DNA from: Mortierella sp. BCC40632
Lineage: Eukaryota; Mortierellomycota; Mortierellomycetes; Mortierellales; Mortierellaceae
NCBI GenBank assembly: GCA_011634665.1
Contig: WAEK01000008.1
Coordinates: 2,287,501 to 2,351,500 of the forward strand
Direction of reading: 5' to 3'
Length of the DNA: 64,000 nt
Below the pieces are notes generated by a model. The model made no database searches, had not been told where the DNA came from, and saw only the letters and a program-made list of their open reading frames with translations. This document shows positions 46,782 to 58,458 of the stretch, in pieces. The translations under genes were made by a program, and so were the position numbers. Every line of letters begins with the position of its first letter. Position 1 is the first letter of the stretch.

Positions 46782-47834
46782 AAACAAGACTCCATCAGTA
46801 TCTCCATCCACTTAAAAAATTCTGAAGGATCTCCCTTGCTGGTGGCATATTAGCTGTTTCATTAACGATGCCGGTGCATTTGTTTTAAAAAAATGCCCTC
46901 AAAGTCAACTCCAACTAGCCCAACCACGCGAGTTCTCCATGTTGTAGGTCTCCCCTCACTCTTGTGGGACACCGAGATCCTGTCTTTCTTTTCGTGTAAG
47001 TCCTATTCCACCACAGGATCTCGCCTTTTTCAAGTCTTTTGATGACAATACAGTAGGGCAAAGCTCCATACCTTCTTCTTAGCTTTGCCACCCGAAGATG
47101 ACGAGGGCTTGGCAGCGACGTCCTTTTTGGCCTACAAAAGAAAGAAAAAAAATCCAGACCAAAAAAGAAAATAGTGAGGTTAATATCCAGCATAATAGAA
47201 AGTGATTAGAGTAGCTGATGCTCGTTGATGTTGCTCAAGTAGAGCATGATCAATCCGAAAAAGGTAGGAAGGTGAAGGATGGCATTGATCCGGAAATCGA
47301 GTTTTTGCAGAGATGTTCCTGAGGGGAAGAGTGTTATAGTTGTTGAAAGCTCTTTGGATCTGGAATCAGTGAGCCTCTCCTGTAATCCTCTGGAGTGCTC
47401 CAAAGGATGAGGTACTTGAATAATCTTTTTTTTTTTTGGTGAACCCTTCCAGAAGAGCTGATTGTCCTGTCCAAGGTCATCCATGGCGATCTATGTAAGC
47501 AGATGCCTCGGATGTAGATCTTCAAGGGTATATTGTCGCTGGCTCTTGCTGAAGTGGTTCTCAGAAAAAGAAGGGGAAAAAAAGCAAGCGAATGAAACAA
47601 AGGCCCAAAAAAAAAGGGCATGGTCGACATCAAAAAGGTGGGTGTGCCAAAGTCCAGTTCTGTCCAGAGTTGAAGGCGATGATATTCCCGAAAACACTTC
47701 TCCGCGTGGTGTGAGAGGTGTAGAGCAGCACTGGTCGACCGATAGAAGGAGTATCCAATGGTTGTGATAATGGATGGATGATAGCGCCCGGGTGGATGTA
47801 TCATATCCAAAGCAAGAAGCGTCCTCTGTACCAT
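46439..47834 (-). CDS. RPS25: Cytosolic ribosomal protein eS25 (119 aa)
   Basis: Two exons are certain: 47131-47072 ('[20 protein letters not shown]') and 46735-46439 ('[20 protein letters not shown]', '[18 protein letters not shown]', '[20 protein letters not shown]', stop TAA). This is the winged-helix eS25 fold of the 40S subunit with its lysine-rich N-terminal tail. The start codon is not in either exon. The best candidate is an ATG at 47834-47832 that is directly followed by a GTACAG donor, so exon 1 would code only Met and the first intron would be 700 bp (47132-47831). An intron right after the ATG is common in fungal ribosomal protein genes. Intron 2 (46736-47071) has a T11/A22 homopolymer block near its 3' end. 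Product length is normal for the family. The ATG position is an inference. Confidence 0.85.
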
Positions 47835-48073
47835 GTTGAATTGTTAAAAAGAGAAAGTTCAATTTTCACAGTGGACGCTCTTTTCACCTCTCTCACTTGC
47901 TCCGACTCCCTCTTCGCAGGAGTCATTATTTCCTTATTGTCACGTCATTGACTTATTTCCTTGATCTAAAAAAAAAAGCTGCTCTCGCTCGCCTCTCTCT
48001 CTCTCTGAGTCTCTTCGGGGCTTCGGATTTTGATGCTTCCTTCTTGTGTCCCCATCCCATCCGGCTCCACCTC
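47835..48073. promoter_or_regulatory. Divergent promoter region of eS25 and the PPR gene
   Basis: 239 bp separate the proposed ATG of eS25 (-) from the ATG of the PPR protein (+). The part before the PPR start is C/T-rich (CTCTCTCTCTCTCTGAG at about 47994-48010) and includes an A9 run near 47968. The plus frame is also open from 47897 without an ATG. Confidence 0.45.
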
Positions 48074-50380
48074 ATGCCTAGGTCACTTCTCGGAGGAGGA
48101 CTATTACTCCAGGGACGGCAGTGCCCCAAGGCGATCCACCTCGGTGCCCATCATAAAACTCAGGATCAGCTGCTGATCAGATCATGGAATGCTGTCATTC
48201 AACTCTCGGCAAGGCATCTCTTTTGTCCAGCCCATGCACGAGAAGCTTCTCATCAGGCTCGCGTTGACCTCGGAGCCATGACCAATGCAAAAAGACCCCT
48301 CAGTCATGTATCCAGGCGGTCATTACATCAAGGACCCCATCGTCGTCAACTCATAAATGCCAAGGATCAGCCCAACGGAGATATCCGAGCGTCTCTCTCA
48401 AGGCCACCTCCTTTCCGAACCATTAAACGCCATGCAACTGCTGCTGCTCTCGCCACAGAACCGCCGTCGACACTCAATTCGGGTTTCAGATCTAGTTGGC
48501 ATCCAAACCATTGTTTTCAAGAGAATTCGGCTCCATCAGCATTCAACAGCGGCCCACTCTCTCAGACATTGCACGTAGAGGCTTCAACAGAGAATACCGG
48601 TCCAACTAAACGCCACCCAGCCTCCTGGGAGTTTCCTGATCCAAAAGCAACAGCCAAGCCCGTTCAGTCATGGCCATCCACTTCAAAGGCACTCTCACAG
48701 TTTTATGGATCACTCCACCATATCGGGAACCGATTGAGTACTCCACTCAGTCCCGCTGACTCCTCAGGATCACCGACTCCATTACAACAGGCCCTGTACA
48801 ACTACAATTACTTGAGCCAGCTACAGCAAACATTTGATGTAGTACTCGTCCCCAGGAGAGATGTTCGGGCGCTTTTCTTGATCCAAGGTCGCCAACCAAA
48901 GAACCCTCAGAATGTGGAACAATTGCTCCGACTCGCAAGCGATCTGATTTGGTTAAATGAAAAGGAGCGACATAGGAAACGACGACCCCTGCCTCTGTCC
49001 ACCTGGACTCATGCGTCGATCCACAGTGGCGAGGATACTATGATCAGGATCTGCTCCTCGCTCACTCATACGACGACTCCTAAAAATATCTTTACAGGCG
49101 TCGGTGGGTTCCATGGATTACGCACGTCCGAGTACACGATCTTGATGAATTGGATCATGTCTGCAGTCCAACAAGTCAATATCAGAGATGCCCTTCCTTT
49201 ATCTAAGCAAAAACCCACAGATCACTCGTTCCAGCCCGACCAACCATCCACCTCAACCTCTACCCAGACTCATGTCAATCTCACGAGTCCAGTGGATCGA
49301 GCCTGGGCTCTATGGCAGGATTTCTTGTTGACAGGTATGAAGCCTGATGTGGTCCTTTGTACGGTCCTTGTGGATACTTTTTTAATGGCCAAGGAATACG
49401 ACCGGGCTGAAGCTATCTGGAACCACATGCAACAGAACAATCGTTCGGATCCAATCTCCTCTACGAGATTGCAAGACTCTTCTGGATCGGCCTCCAACAC
49501 ATCCATGAGATTGTCGACCATGGCTATGGATCATTTACAGAATCGATTAGTACGAGGCCAACAAGACTCGATCGGACCCAATCTACAAACGCTTTCTGTC
49601 TTGATGAAAGCTCACATTGATAATCATGATCTTGGTGGCGTCGTCGAGACGTTTAAGCAGTTGGTCTTTCGTAAAGCGGAGGTAACCAAGGGATCCAATC
49701 CAAGTGTTTCTGGAGTGCACCACCATGATTCAACCGATCTGTTACATCATCGACAACGATTGTCTGGGCGACTCGAATGTGAATCCAATACGGTCCTTCT
49801 GAATCAGGTACTCAAGGTATTGATCGAACTTGGAGAGACACAGGCGGCCAAAGGGATATATCAGCAGATGAGATCAACTCTTGAGCCCTGCTCTCCTCGT
49901 CCTACTCTACCACTTGAGGCTACAGTACCTAAAGGATTGGACAATTGGATGGCTGCCCCTGGAGATGGGTCAAGGTTGCGATCAGACCTTGGTCTGTCAA
50001 ACTCTGTGGCTCATTCTTCTCTCCAAGAGAGTGAACCCTTTGAGCAAGTCGGAGCATCTTCTACTGGACAGGATTCTCGAACAGAACCATTGAATCAACA
50101 TCATCACCCTCGTTCACCTCTTCACCATCAAATCTCTGCGCGTCGATCGAAATGGCGAACCGAGGCTCTGAAATACCAAAAGCGGTCTGCAAAGAACAAT
50201 ATGAGTTTTGATGACATTGTAGGATCAGAATTGACACAAGCAGGAACTCAGGTCTCGACCATGACTAACTCGGCCATCATTCGACCAAGCGAAGCGACAT
50301 TTGAACTGATGTTGGAGTTGGCGCGACGAGAACAAGACAAGGAACTGGAAGAGGATATTGAAAGGGACAGGTTGCTTTAG
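48074..50380 (+). CDS. PPR protein, probably mitochondrial (768 aa)
   Basis: Single-exon gene from the first ATG (48074) to TAG at 50378-50380. The N-terminus is rich in Arg, Leu, Gln and His with few acidic residues in the first 70 positions, consistent with a mitochondrial presequence. Helical-hairpin PPR-like repeats are visible at about 409-455 ('KPDVVLCTVLVDTFLMAKEY', 'DRAEAIWNHMQQ'), 501-535 ('NLQTLSVLMKAHIDNHDL', 'GGVVETFKQLV') and 571-602 ('NTVLLNQVLKVLIELGET', 'AAKGIYQQM'). A further degenerate unit near the C-terminus ('RPSEATFELMLELARREQDK') may close the array. Long polar, low-complexity inserts separate repeats. PPR proteins bind organellar RNA and act in its stability, processing or translation; the target is unknown. 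The gene is divergent from eS25. Confidence 0.8.
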   Translation: MPRSLLGGGLLLQGRQCPKAIHLGAHHKTQDQLLIRSWNAVIQLSARHLFCPAHAREASHQARVDLGAMTNAKRPLSHVSRRSLHQGPHRRQLINAKDQPNGDIRASLSRPPPFRTIKRHATAAALATEPPSTLNSGFRSSWHPNHCFQENSAPSAFNSGPLSQTLHVEASTENTGPTKRHPASWEFPDPKATAKPVQSWPSTSKALSQFYGSLHHIGNRLSTPLSPADSSGSPTPLQQALYNYNYLSQLQQTFDVVLVPRRDVRALFLIQGRQPKNPQNVEQLLRLASDLIWLNEKERHRKRRPLPLSTWTHASIHSGEDTMIRICSSLTHTTTPKNIFTGVGGFHGLRTSEYTILMNWIMSAVQQVNIRDALPLSKQKPTDHSFQPDQPSTSTSTQTHVNLTSPVDRAWALWQDFLLTGMKPDVVLCTVLVDTFLMAKEYDRAEAIWNHMQQNNRSDPISSTRLQDSSGSASNTSMRLSTMAMDHLQNRLVRGQQDSIGPNLQTLSVLMKAHIDNHDLGGVVETFKQLVFRKAEVTKGSNPSVSGVHHHDSTDLLHHRQRLSGRLECESNTVLLNQVLKVLIELGETQAAKGIYQQMRSTLEPCSPRPTLPLEATVPKGLDNWMAAPGDGSRLRSDLGLSNSVAHSSLQESEPFEQVGASSTGQDSRTEPLNQHHHPRSPLHHQISARRSKWRTEALKYQKRSAKNNMSFDDIVGSELTQAGTQVSTMTNSAIIRPSEATFELMLELARREQDKELEEDIERDRLL

Positions 50381-50491
50381 AGAGAAATATAGAGATAGCA
50401 ATTACTTTTTTTAAAAAAAAAAAGTCATTTCAAACCATGAGACTGCCAGTGGTTTAATGCAAAACTGAGAAAAGAAAAAGGGGAAAGGAGA

Positions 50492-50594
50492 GAAAGAAAA
50501 AGAAAAAGAAAAAGAAAAAGAAAAAGAAAAAGAAAAAGAAAAAGAAAAAGAAAAGAAAAAAGAAAAAGAAAAAGAAAAAAAGAAAAAGAAAAAG
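50492..50594. repeat. (AAAAAG)n hexanucleotide microsatellite
   Basis: About 16 near-perfect copies of AAAAAG with minor length variants, lying between the convergent 3' ends of the PPR gene (+) and the WG-repeat gene (-). Confidence 0.95.
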
Positions 50595-50678
50595 CAGAAA
50601 AAGGAAAAAAAAGAAAATGCAAGAAACAAGGCAGATCAAGTCCCTCTTCCTCTGCTCCTCTTTTTCCAACTCTCGTTT

Positions 50679-53600
50679 TTAGCGACTATCTACAGTAACA
50701 TCACGACCTGGGGATTGGAATTGCATCAAATTCTCTTCTTGTCCATAACCATTGTTTCCTCGTCGAGAAGGTGGTGCGTGTTGTCCATCCGAATCCATCA
50801 TCGTGCTCGATATGGCCTTGACAGACCCTGTCATCGATTCATTATCGTCAAAACGCCCATTCCCTTCCCCATCCCCTTCACCATAGCCTGACCCTCCTGA
50901 TCCCTGTCCAGATGGTCGTTTCTTGTACCCCGGTGTAAATTTTTCACGAGAGGTTTGATAAAATCCCATAAACTCGCTCGAAGTCACAAGGGATCCATCC
51001 TGGGCCGATGTTCCTTGACGTCCCCCAGACCCCGCTCCCCCAGCGGATCGATTCATAGATGCTTTCTCAGAAGCTCTTTGCCATGCTGACGTGGCAGGAT
51101 TTTGTTCCGCTGTCTCTCCTCCAGGAGGTCGACGGCCAGATCCCCCAAAGGAAGATCGTGGGTTACGAGAGTATTGGTTATTGGGTGGGTAGTTGCCCCC
51201 TCCATTATTCCGTTCGAACCCATGCTGAGAATATCCACCACCTCCACGAGGTCCTCCTCCTCCTCCTCCTCCTGAACCATAGCGGTCATACCCTCCATCT
51301 CCCCCGCCTCGTGTAGACTCTTGATCTTGTCCATTGCCGTAGCTATCATAGTCACCTCCTCCATATCCTGAACCTCGGTCATATCCTGAACCTCGATCAT
51401 ATCCTGAACCTCGGTCATATCCTGATTTTCCTCCATATCCTCCATTGTCTCGTCCACGATAGCCCTTGGATTGGTTTCCATATCCTTGCTGATGGCCTCT
51501 GTTGTATCCTCCACCAGTGCCACCGCCGTTACTTGCAGAGTCGTTCCACGACTGCTGATTGGACGAGGACCATTGGTCGTTCGCGTCGTTCTCATATCTG
51601 GCCGACGATGGAGACCGTTGTTGTCGTTGTTGTTGGTATCTTGGAGGCTGTGACATGTTTTGACTGGGTCGTCTCTGATCATACTGGGATCCCTCGTGAT
51701 CATTGTTCGAATCCCAAGAGGACTCTGGATTGTCTTGCCGTCCTCCTCGTTGACCACCGTATCCACCACGACGAGGAGAATGATTGTTCCCAAAGTGGTC
51801 ACCTCCTCGCGTAGAATTGCTACTCTTCCAGTCTGCATGAGAATCTGTTGAGGCTGTGGTCATGGCCTCCTCGCTAACTGGAGTGTCATCGATTCTTCTC
51901 TCGGGTCTGTCTCTGTTCCGATTAGTTGCTATCTCGGTTGAACTGGCTGGATTACGGTTGTCTGATTCTGAAGTTGTCTCTGTCGAGGCCGCTGGTTGAG
52001 CAGACGCTCTCATTGAGCGTTGGCCACCTTGGCCCAAACCCTTGTCCCATTTTTCCGTCACGGCCATAGTTACGGCCTTGCCTTCTTCTGGAAATTCATT
52101 GGCCAGACCCGTGCTCCAGTCCACTAAGGCTCCTGCACTCTTCAGATTTGAATGAGCTGCATCATCCCAACCTCCAAAATCACGACCACCAGGCACAATA
52201 GGTTCATCCATGAAACCACGATCCTTTGAGGCAGGCTGCATCGGTGGCTCACTCTTTTCAAACTCTTTTCTCCATCGGCTTCCGGAGGTGGATGGTGGAC
52301 GAGTCGAATTGGCTCCAGTTGCTGGGGCAGGACCCCAAGGGTCCGCCTGCCCTTGGCCACGGTTTGGAGCAGGTCCCCACGGGTCAGGCTGCCCTTCTCC
52401 CTGACTTGGATGGGGTCCCCAAGAATCAGATTGCTCCTGTCCCCGGCTTGGAGTCTGTACTCGACGGTCCGACTGTTCTTGGTCCCGCTTAGGAGCATTT
52501 CCCCAAGGGTCTCCACGCTCCTGACCTCGTTTAGGGGCATTTCCCCAAACACTACTAGGCTGCTCCCGCTGCTCTTGCTCCTGTCTAGAAGAATTTCTCC
52601 GGGAGTCTGGCTGCTCTCGCTGCTCCTGGCCTCGATCAGGGGCGCTGCCCCAAGTGCCTGACTGTTTCGGCTGCTCTTGCTCCTGTGAAGATACATTACC
52701 ACCCCAGCCATTGGATGGTTCTTGGTCTTGTCTAGAAGGTGCCTCTCCCCAAGAGTCAGACTGCTTTTGATCCCGCTGCGGAGCTGATCCCCAAGAACCG
52801 GACTGCTCCTGGTCACGCTGTGGAGTGGCCCCCCAAGAGTTGCCACCCCCTCTCTCGAGCGGTGGCTCATCACCTCTAGTACCAGATTTGTCTTCTTGCC
52901 ACGATTCCTGGTCCCTGCTATCAGATTTCTTGCTTTGTGGCGCATGTCCAAAGACATCTGGTTCCTGCTGTTTGTGTGACTCTTGTCCCCATCCAGAAGA
53001 CTCTCTTTTAAGAATCTGTGGCGGATTACCCCAAGAATCATTGAGTCTTCCTTGAGTTGGCGGGGCTTGTCCCCATTGACTAGACTCTCTCCTGGGAGAC
53101 TGGGAAGCATGCCCACCATCATCTGAAAGGCGACTCTTCATACCAGACTCCCCCTTTTCCTGCGTTGGGGATGAACCCCACCGGTCAAGCGTCTCTTTTG
53201 TCTGTGGAGGGGCCGACGAAGTTTCCCAAGCGTTCGAACCGTCTTCAAATGATCCAGCTACAGTAGATTCTGACCTCTTTGGCTGGTCCAACGCGGGTCC
53301 ATCCTTCCAGGATGGCTGGGAACTGGATTCCCAAGAATCACCCGAAGCCTTGGTCAAGGGCGGGAATTCAGGGTCCTTCAAATCTGAAAGCGGTTGCTGC
53401 TCTTGATTGACTGGGGCCCAATTATCAGGTTGGGTCTTTTCTGTATTCTCCTTTTCATCCCTTGTAACCTCCTCTGTCTTTTCTTCATCGTCGCCAGGCC
53501 CGCTTCCAGGCTCCGCAGCTTGTCCAGAACTAGGCTTGACATCCAGTGCCAACGCTTCACCCTCCTTTAAGCTTCCTGTGACATTGGGTGATTGTGGCAC

Positions 53601-54849
53601 GTCCTTTGCCCACACATGATCTGGCGCAGAGTCTTGATCATCATCAGGACGAGAGGCTTGTTCATCTTCTGGCTGTTGCTTATCTGGTTGGCCATTCTGC
53701 TGGGATGGCTGGCCAGATTTGGCCTCGCTAGGCGCTAAAGAAACGCTGCTCATTGCTAAATCGTCCAAACTGGTATTCCTCTTGACATCCGCTGTATCAG
53801 GCACTGGTGTGGAGGAGGAGTCGAATGCTATGGATGACTGTTTTTGTGGACTTTCGGCGTTCAGGCTGACTCGGACGCCATTCCATTCAGAGTCCTTGGC
53901 CATGTCATCGTCTGTGGTCTGAGTGGCCATCTCACGATAAGTCTTGATCGTAGTGACTGTGTAGGTTTTTCCCGTCATCCTCTATATGATGGACAGCCAC
54001 ACGCGGAGACACACAAGAATGAGTCCGAGAAGCTGGAGACAAGGTGGCGCTTTTTTAGAGGAAGAGGCATAATAGACTTACATCCGCAAGGCCTTTGATC
54101 ATATCAGAGCTACCGCCGTTCTCAAGAATATCTTGAAAGAAAGCGGCGTTGGCGGATTTGGAGGGTACTTGAGGTTGAGGTTGTGGCTGCTGTGGCTGCT
54201 GTTGTTGCGATTGTGGCTCTGCTGGGAGATATGGCTGGAGGTTGTCGCCAGTGTATTGCACCTCATTATCACCACTGCCAAACTTGAGACTGTTGCTCGA
54301 ACGCTCTTGATCACGATGGTCGTACTGTTGTTGCATATGCGGGGACTGGCTCTGCGAGTAAGGAGGACGATGCGAAGGCCGGTGAAAGCCTTGAGGGCCA
54401 TCGCTATGAGAAGAAAAGGGCCCCCCACGTCCCTGTTGTTGATGTGAATTTTGTTGATACGACGGTCGCCTCTGGTATCCTCCTTGGTCGGGATAGTCAT
54501 CCTTCGGGTATGAGTGATAGTTTTGCTGTGGAGAGTAGTTTCCGCGACCATTCATTCCATATTCCGATCGAGGACCATTGCTGAACTGATTGTTCTGGCG
54601 ATTTGGGTATGAGTTACGCCCTCCAGGGCCATTGTAGTTCATGTCGTCGTCGTCGTCAGGATTACCGCCATAGTTCTCGTCAGGGCCCTGACGTTGTTGC
54701 CAGCCGTTGTTGCCAGGACCATATTGATTCCGACGGTTGCCTCCTGATGGAGAGTTGTAGTCACGGCCTTGATTGTGTGCATACTGGTTGCCCATCATGC
54801 GATTACGGCTTGGGGGACCACCAGCTTCAGAGTCTAAGTCTCGATCCAT
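50679..54849 (-). CDS. Large disordered WG-repeat and Gly/Arg-rich protein (1356 aa)
   Basis: Two exons: 54849-54082 (256 codons) and 53981-50679. The 100-bp intron is GTAAGT...ATATAG and joins 'MIKGLAD' to 'RMTGKTYTV' in phase. Residues 1-230 are Asn/Gln/Gly/Tyr-rich ('QSQQQQPQQPQPQPQ'), followed by a more ordered stretch ('AFFQDILENGG' to 'TYTVTTIKTYREMATQ'). About 290-520 is acidic and Ser/Gln-rich. About 520-810 holds 14 Trp-Gly dipeptides spaced mostly 13-25 residues apart in units like 'DSWGxAPxRxQEQ'. From about 980 to 1200 it is Gly/Arg/Tyr-rich with 'SGYDRG' repeated three times (18-bp DNA repeats near 51363-51420). No RRM, Lsm or other fold is seen. The WG pattern resembles Argonaute-hook proteins and the Gly/Arg region resembles RNA-granule proteins; both roles are inference. 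The start ATG is the first in the frame with coding character. Confidence 0.8.
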
Positions 54850-56393
54850 TAGACGTGCAAAGTCGGATTTACGAAAGACCTTTAGGCGAATTGGATTTGT
54901 GAAGGGACGCGACGATGTCTCTTTCTCTGTCTCTGTCTCTCTCTCTCTTTTTTTTTTTTTTTTTATTGTCGGATATAAGGTTTTGGCATTTATATCCATT
55001 ATGTCTCTACTGACTGTGGAAGAGAAAGAGAGTGAGCTCCTTGCTGAGGAGTGTTGTCTTGACCAAGAACAATGGTCAAGGACCATTTGTAGCATCCGTC
55101 CAGCCCCAAGTGAACATATCCACAACAAAGAGACAAACTATGGCTGTTAGCGCTATAACCTACCTACGTAATCGGAGCTAGGGCTTTGTAGGCTGCACGC
55201 CACCTCGACATCAGCTTTCAATAAGCTCGGCTTTGCAGAAAAGGATGAAGAGTACCCAGGACCGAATCATAGCCTATGACTCTACCTTCAAACGAGTCCC
55301 CAGACTAATCGCTACTTGTCAGGCCATGGGGACCCATACCAGAATGCACAGCTGGCGTTTAAAAAAAAAAAAAAAAAAAAAAAAGAAAAATAGGAAAAAC
55401 CAAAAAAGAGGCCTCTCTGTTCCCTAGGAGATCAGAGGGCTGAAGGTAAACACTCATAGTACTCGCACAAACATTCCCAGCAATAATGGTTATTCGGCAA
55501 AACAGCGTAAGCATCCGGACGGGCATGTATAAAAAAACAACAACAACAAAAGAATACAACAGTATGTACACTCCAGCTGTCATGACAGACATTGCACAGA
55601 CATTGTACCATTTGAACAGTAGCAGCGTCCTGGATGCGACTGCCAATCATGAAGCACGTCTTTCTGGAGAAGCGGGGGGTCTCTTCGAGGGTCCCTAACT
55701 CTGGAAGTCGTTGCTCAAGCGAGCCAGTCTTGGATGATTGGTAAAGAGACTCGCACCTTTCCTGCTTGGCCTCGTGGTCTGATCCCAGGTATCTCAACAA
55801 GATCCCCTCTCCACTCACCCTCTTATCCTATCGGAAGGATACGCTGTCTCACTGTCTCAGAGCCACGCCAGCCGACAAAGATGGCGAAGGCCCTGCTTTT
55901 GCCGTGGATAGAGGATGCCATCTTTTTGCTCAGTTGCATGCGAACGTTGTCTATAACAAACACAGTACTCGTCCATTCACCTCAACATACGACCCTTTTT
56001 TTTCCCTGAATTCCATCCTCATAGTACTCTGCGCTACAATACTTTTTCTCATCATTTTAGTCTTTTTTTTTTTTTTTAGAAGATGACTCTGAGGCCTCTA
56101 CGAGTTCTAGCCATCTTCTCATGAGAAAGAGAGAGCGACGCCCAGAGTATGCCAGTGTAAATACCAAGTCCGAGCATTAGAGAGTCGAGTCGTGAGCGCC
56201 CTCAATTGAGAACTCTTTTCAAGCGGCCTTGATAGCTTTTCCACTCCGCTCGCCTTCAGAGACGAACAAAGTTCCTGGCTGCCCCCGCAATTTTCCTTTC
56301 CCAGCTGCTCTCGACTCTATTCTTTTTTCATCTTAGGGGCCAGGTCCAAGGAAGAGAACCCTTATCGACACAGATACCAGAGATTAAGAAAAC

Positions 56394-56428
<35 letters not shown>

Positions 56429-56739
56429 CACACCTCAATGCTCAGTAAAGGTTTGTTTACCTTTGTGCTTGGTATCCATCTTGACGTACGCTGTGGAGTG
56501 CCAACCAGCACTTCTTGCTAACCAAACAAAGAGACTCGCGGCCATTTCCCTGACCTGGAGCCCTTCTTCCTTGTGCACGAGGACGACGTGCGACGTTGGG
56601 AGGAGAGGAGAGAGGGCAGGAGTAAGAGCGGGAACTCTCTCAACAGACAACAAAACATGAAATCTCTCCGACACTCGACACTCGACACTCGACATTCGCG
56701 CTTGGATATAGTTTCTGACCATCAGAAAACACAACGTGC

Positions 56740-56777
<38 letters not shown>

Positions 56778-57819
56778 CTTAGTTTCTCCATTGAGGCAAA
56801 CGTCAAGGATGCACGGTTTCCCGGCATGTATTTCAGCGACTCGAACGGATGAGCCTAGACAGAATGCAGAAGGTCGTAGATTGCCCCTCCTCCCTTGCTC
56901 TAGCCCTCTCCTTCCTCCCGTCCAGTCAGCCCACGGGTCCTCGGACAGGTCAACAACAACTGAGCATTGCTTAGTTGAGTGGGCCGTTGTGATTTGTCGG
57001 AAGGGCCTCTGTCCTTGTCGTTGGTGGTGCACCGACCGTCCTCTCAATACGCCTTCAAGGATGTTTTTCTCTTTTGGTGATTCGCTCTTCTAGTCATGCG
57101 AGGTGCCTTGAGGAGCTCCTTGCGGAGAAGGAGCGAGGAATGATCCAGCGGCATGAACGAGTTGCGAAAGAGTCGAGGTCATTCACTCGCCTTTCGTCTC
57201 TTTCTATTGTGCTGTCTGTGCAAGATGGTTAACCGTAAAAATAGCAAGTGCTACTTGACCGATTCAAGATCCAGACTAACATCGACAATGTTCTATAGCA
57301 AGGAATGGTACCTTCGTCGTCGCCGTCGTCGTCGTCGCCGTCAACGGACGTATCTTCCAATGCATAATAGATCTCAAGTCCTCTACTCACTCCCAAAGAC
57401 AAAAGGTTCATTCTCGTAGACAGCAGTCATTTATGCAATTGGAACAACCACAGACATTGACAAGGATGCGACGCAAGCCGTGGTCTCGACCGCGCATGCA
57501 GATGAACAATGAAATCTGTAGTGGACAGCGACACAGTGCCTGCGGGCAATATGTGAAATGTAAATGACAAGGAATGTGTGCGCGAGGCGAGAGAGGACCA
57601 ACCATGAGCAAAGCACAAAAGCCTTTCAAGTGCAAGGCTGCAAGTGGGTAAGAGCAAACGGGAGAAGACGAGAGGTCGAGGGGGAAGAGACACATGGGGC
57701 ACCGCCTGTGTTGTCCCATTGCTCGGAGGATGTTGTTGCCCGCGCGCCATGCCACCAGTCAACGAGCTAGACTGGCCCAGCCCAACCGGGCGGGCAAGAC
57801 CCGCAGGGGAGAGCGAGAG

Positions 57820-57862
<43 letters not shown>

Positions 57863-58458
57863 AGCGGGCGTTTGTTGCGGCCAATAGTCGAGTCGAGTCA
57901 CAGACGATAAAAAGAGAGTCGGACGACACTGTCGCTTTTTTTTTTTTTTCTTTCCTTCCTTTCTTTTCTCCTTTCCAGTTGACTCTCGTAGCCACGGCTG
58001 TCCTCTTCCACCTTTTTGTCTTCCTTTTCGTTTTTTCTTTTCCTTCTTCTTTCCTTTTGCTCATCCTCCCCATACCCTTTTTCACCACCCTTGCCGCCCT
58101 TTTACTCTCTCTTACTCGTTTTCACTGTTTTTTTTTTTTTTTTTTCATTTTTTCTGTCATCCTTCTCTCCTTCTCTCCACGACCCCTTCTACTCCTTCCA
58201 TAGACTGTCCTTGATCTTCTTCTAGGCCACACCCTTCCTTCCTCTTCTCTCTCCTCCTCTTTGCCTTTGATAGAACCAAAGCTCCACCTTCTGCTCATCG
58301 CATACCCCTCTCTCCTTTCATTGTCAGTCATACGATCCTAGTCCTCACACACGCTTCTCAAATCTAGCACTCACGCACACACTCACGCACACACTCACGT
58401 ACATACACCTCCTCAGAGAAACACTTCTTCCCGCAATACCACCTTCACACCACAAGAA
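54850..58458. other. 3.6-kb gene-poor spacer before the purine permease
   Basis: Its left part includes the CT/T-rich leader of the WG-repeat gene (about 54920-54965). Elsewhere there is an A23 run (about 55362-55384), GA repeats (56398-56425 and 57821-57858), a CT repeat (56741-56774), a CGTCGT-type run (about 57313-57342), and from 57935 a long C/T-rich tract followed by ACACACTCACGCAC repeats (58375-58400) leading to the permease ATG. No ORF resembles a known protein. Confidence 0.55.

Noticed and set aside
47334..47834. 166-codon minus-strand ORF starting at the proposed eS25 ATG
   Set aside because: It reads through the proposed first intron, matches no family, and splicing to exon 2 gives a proper eS25 protein.
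51053..53122. Long alternative-frame ORFs (261 and 326 codons) inside the WG-repeat gene
   Set aside because: Low-complexity repeats keep several frames open; the chosen frame alone spans the full gene and carries regular WG units.
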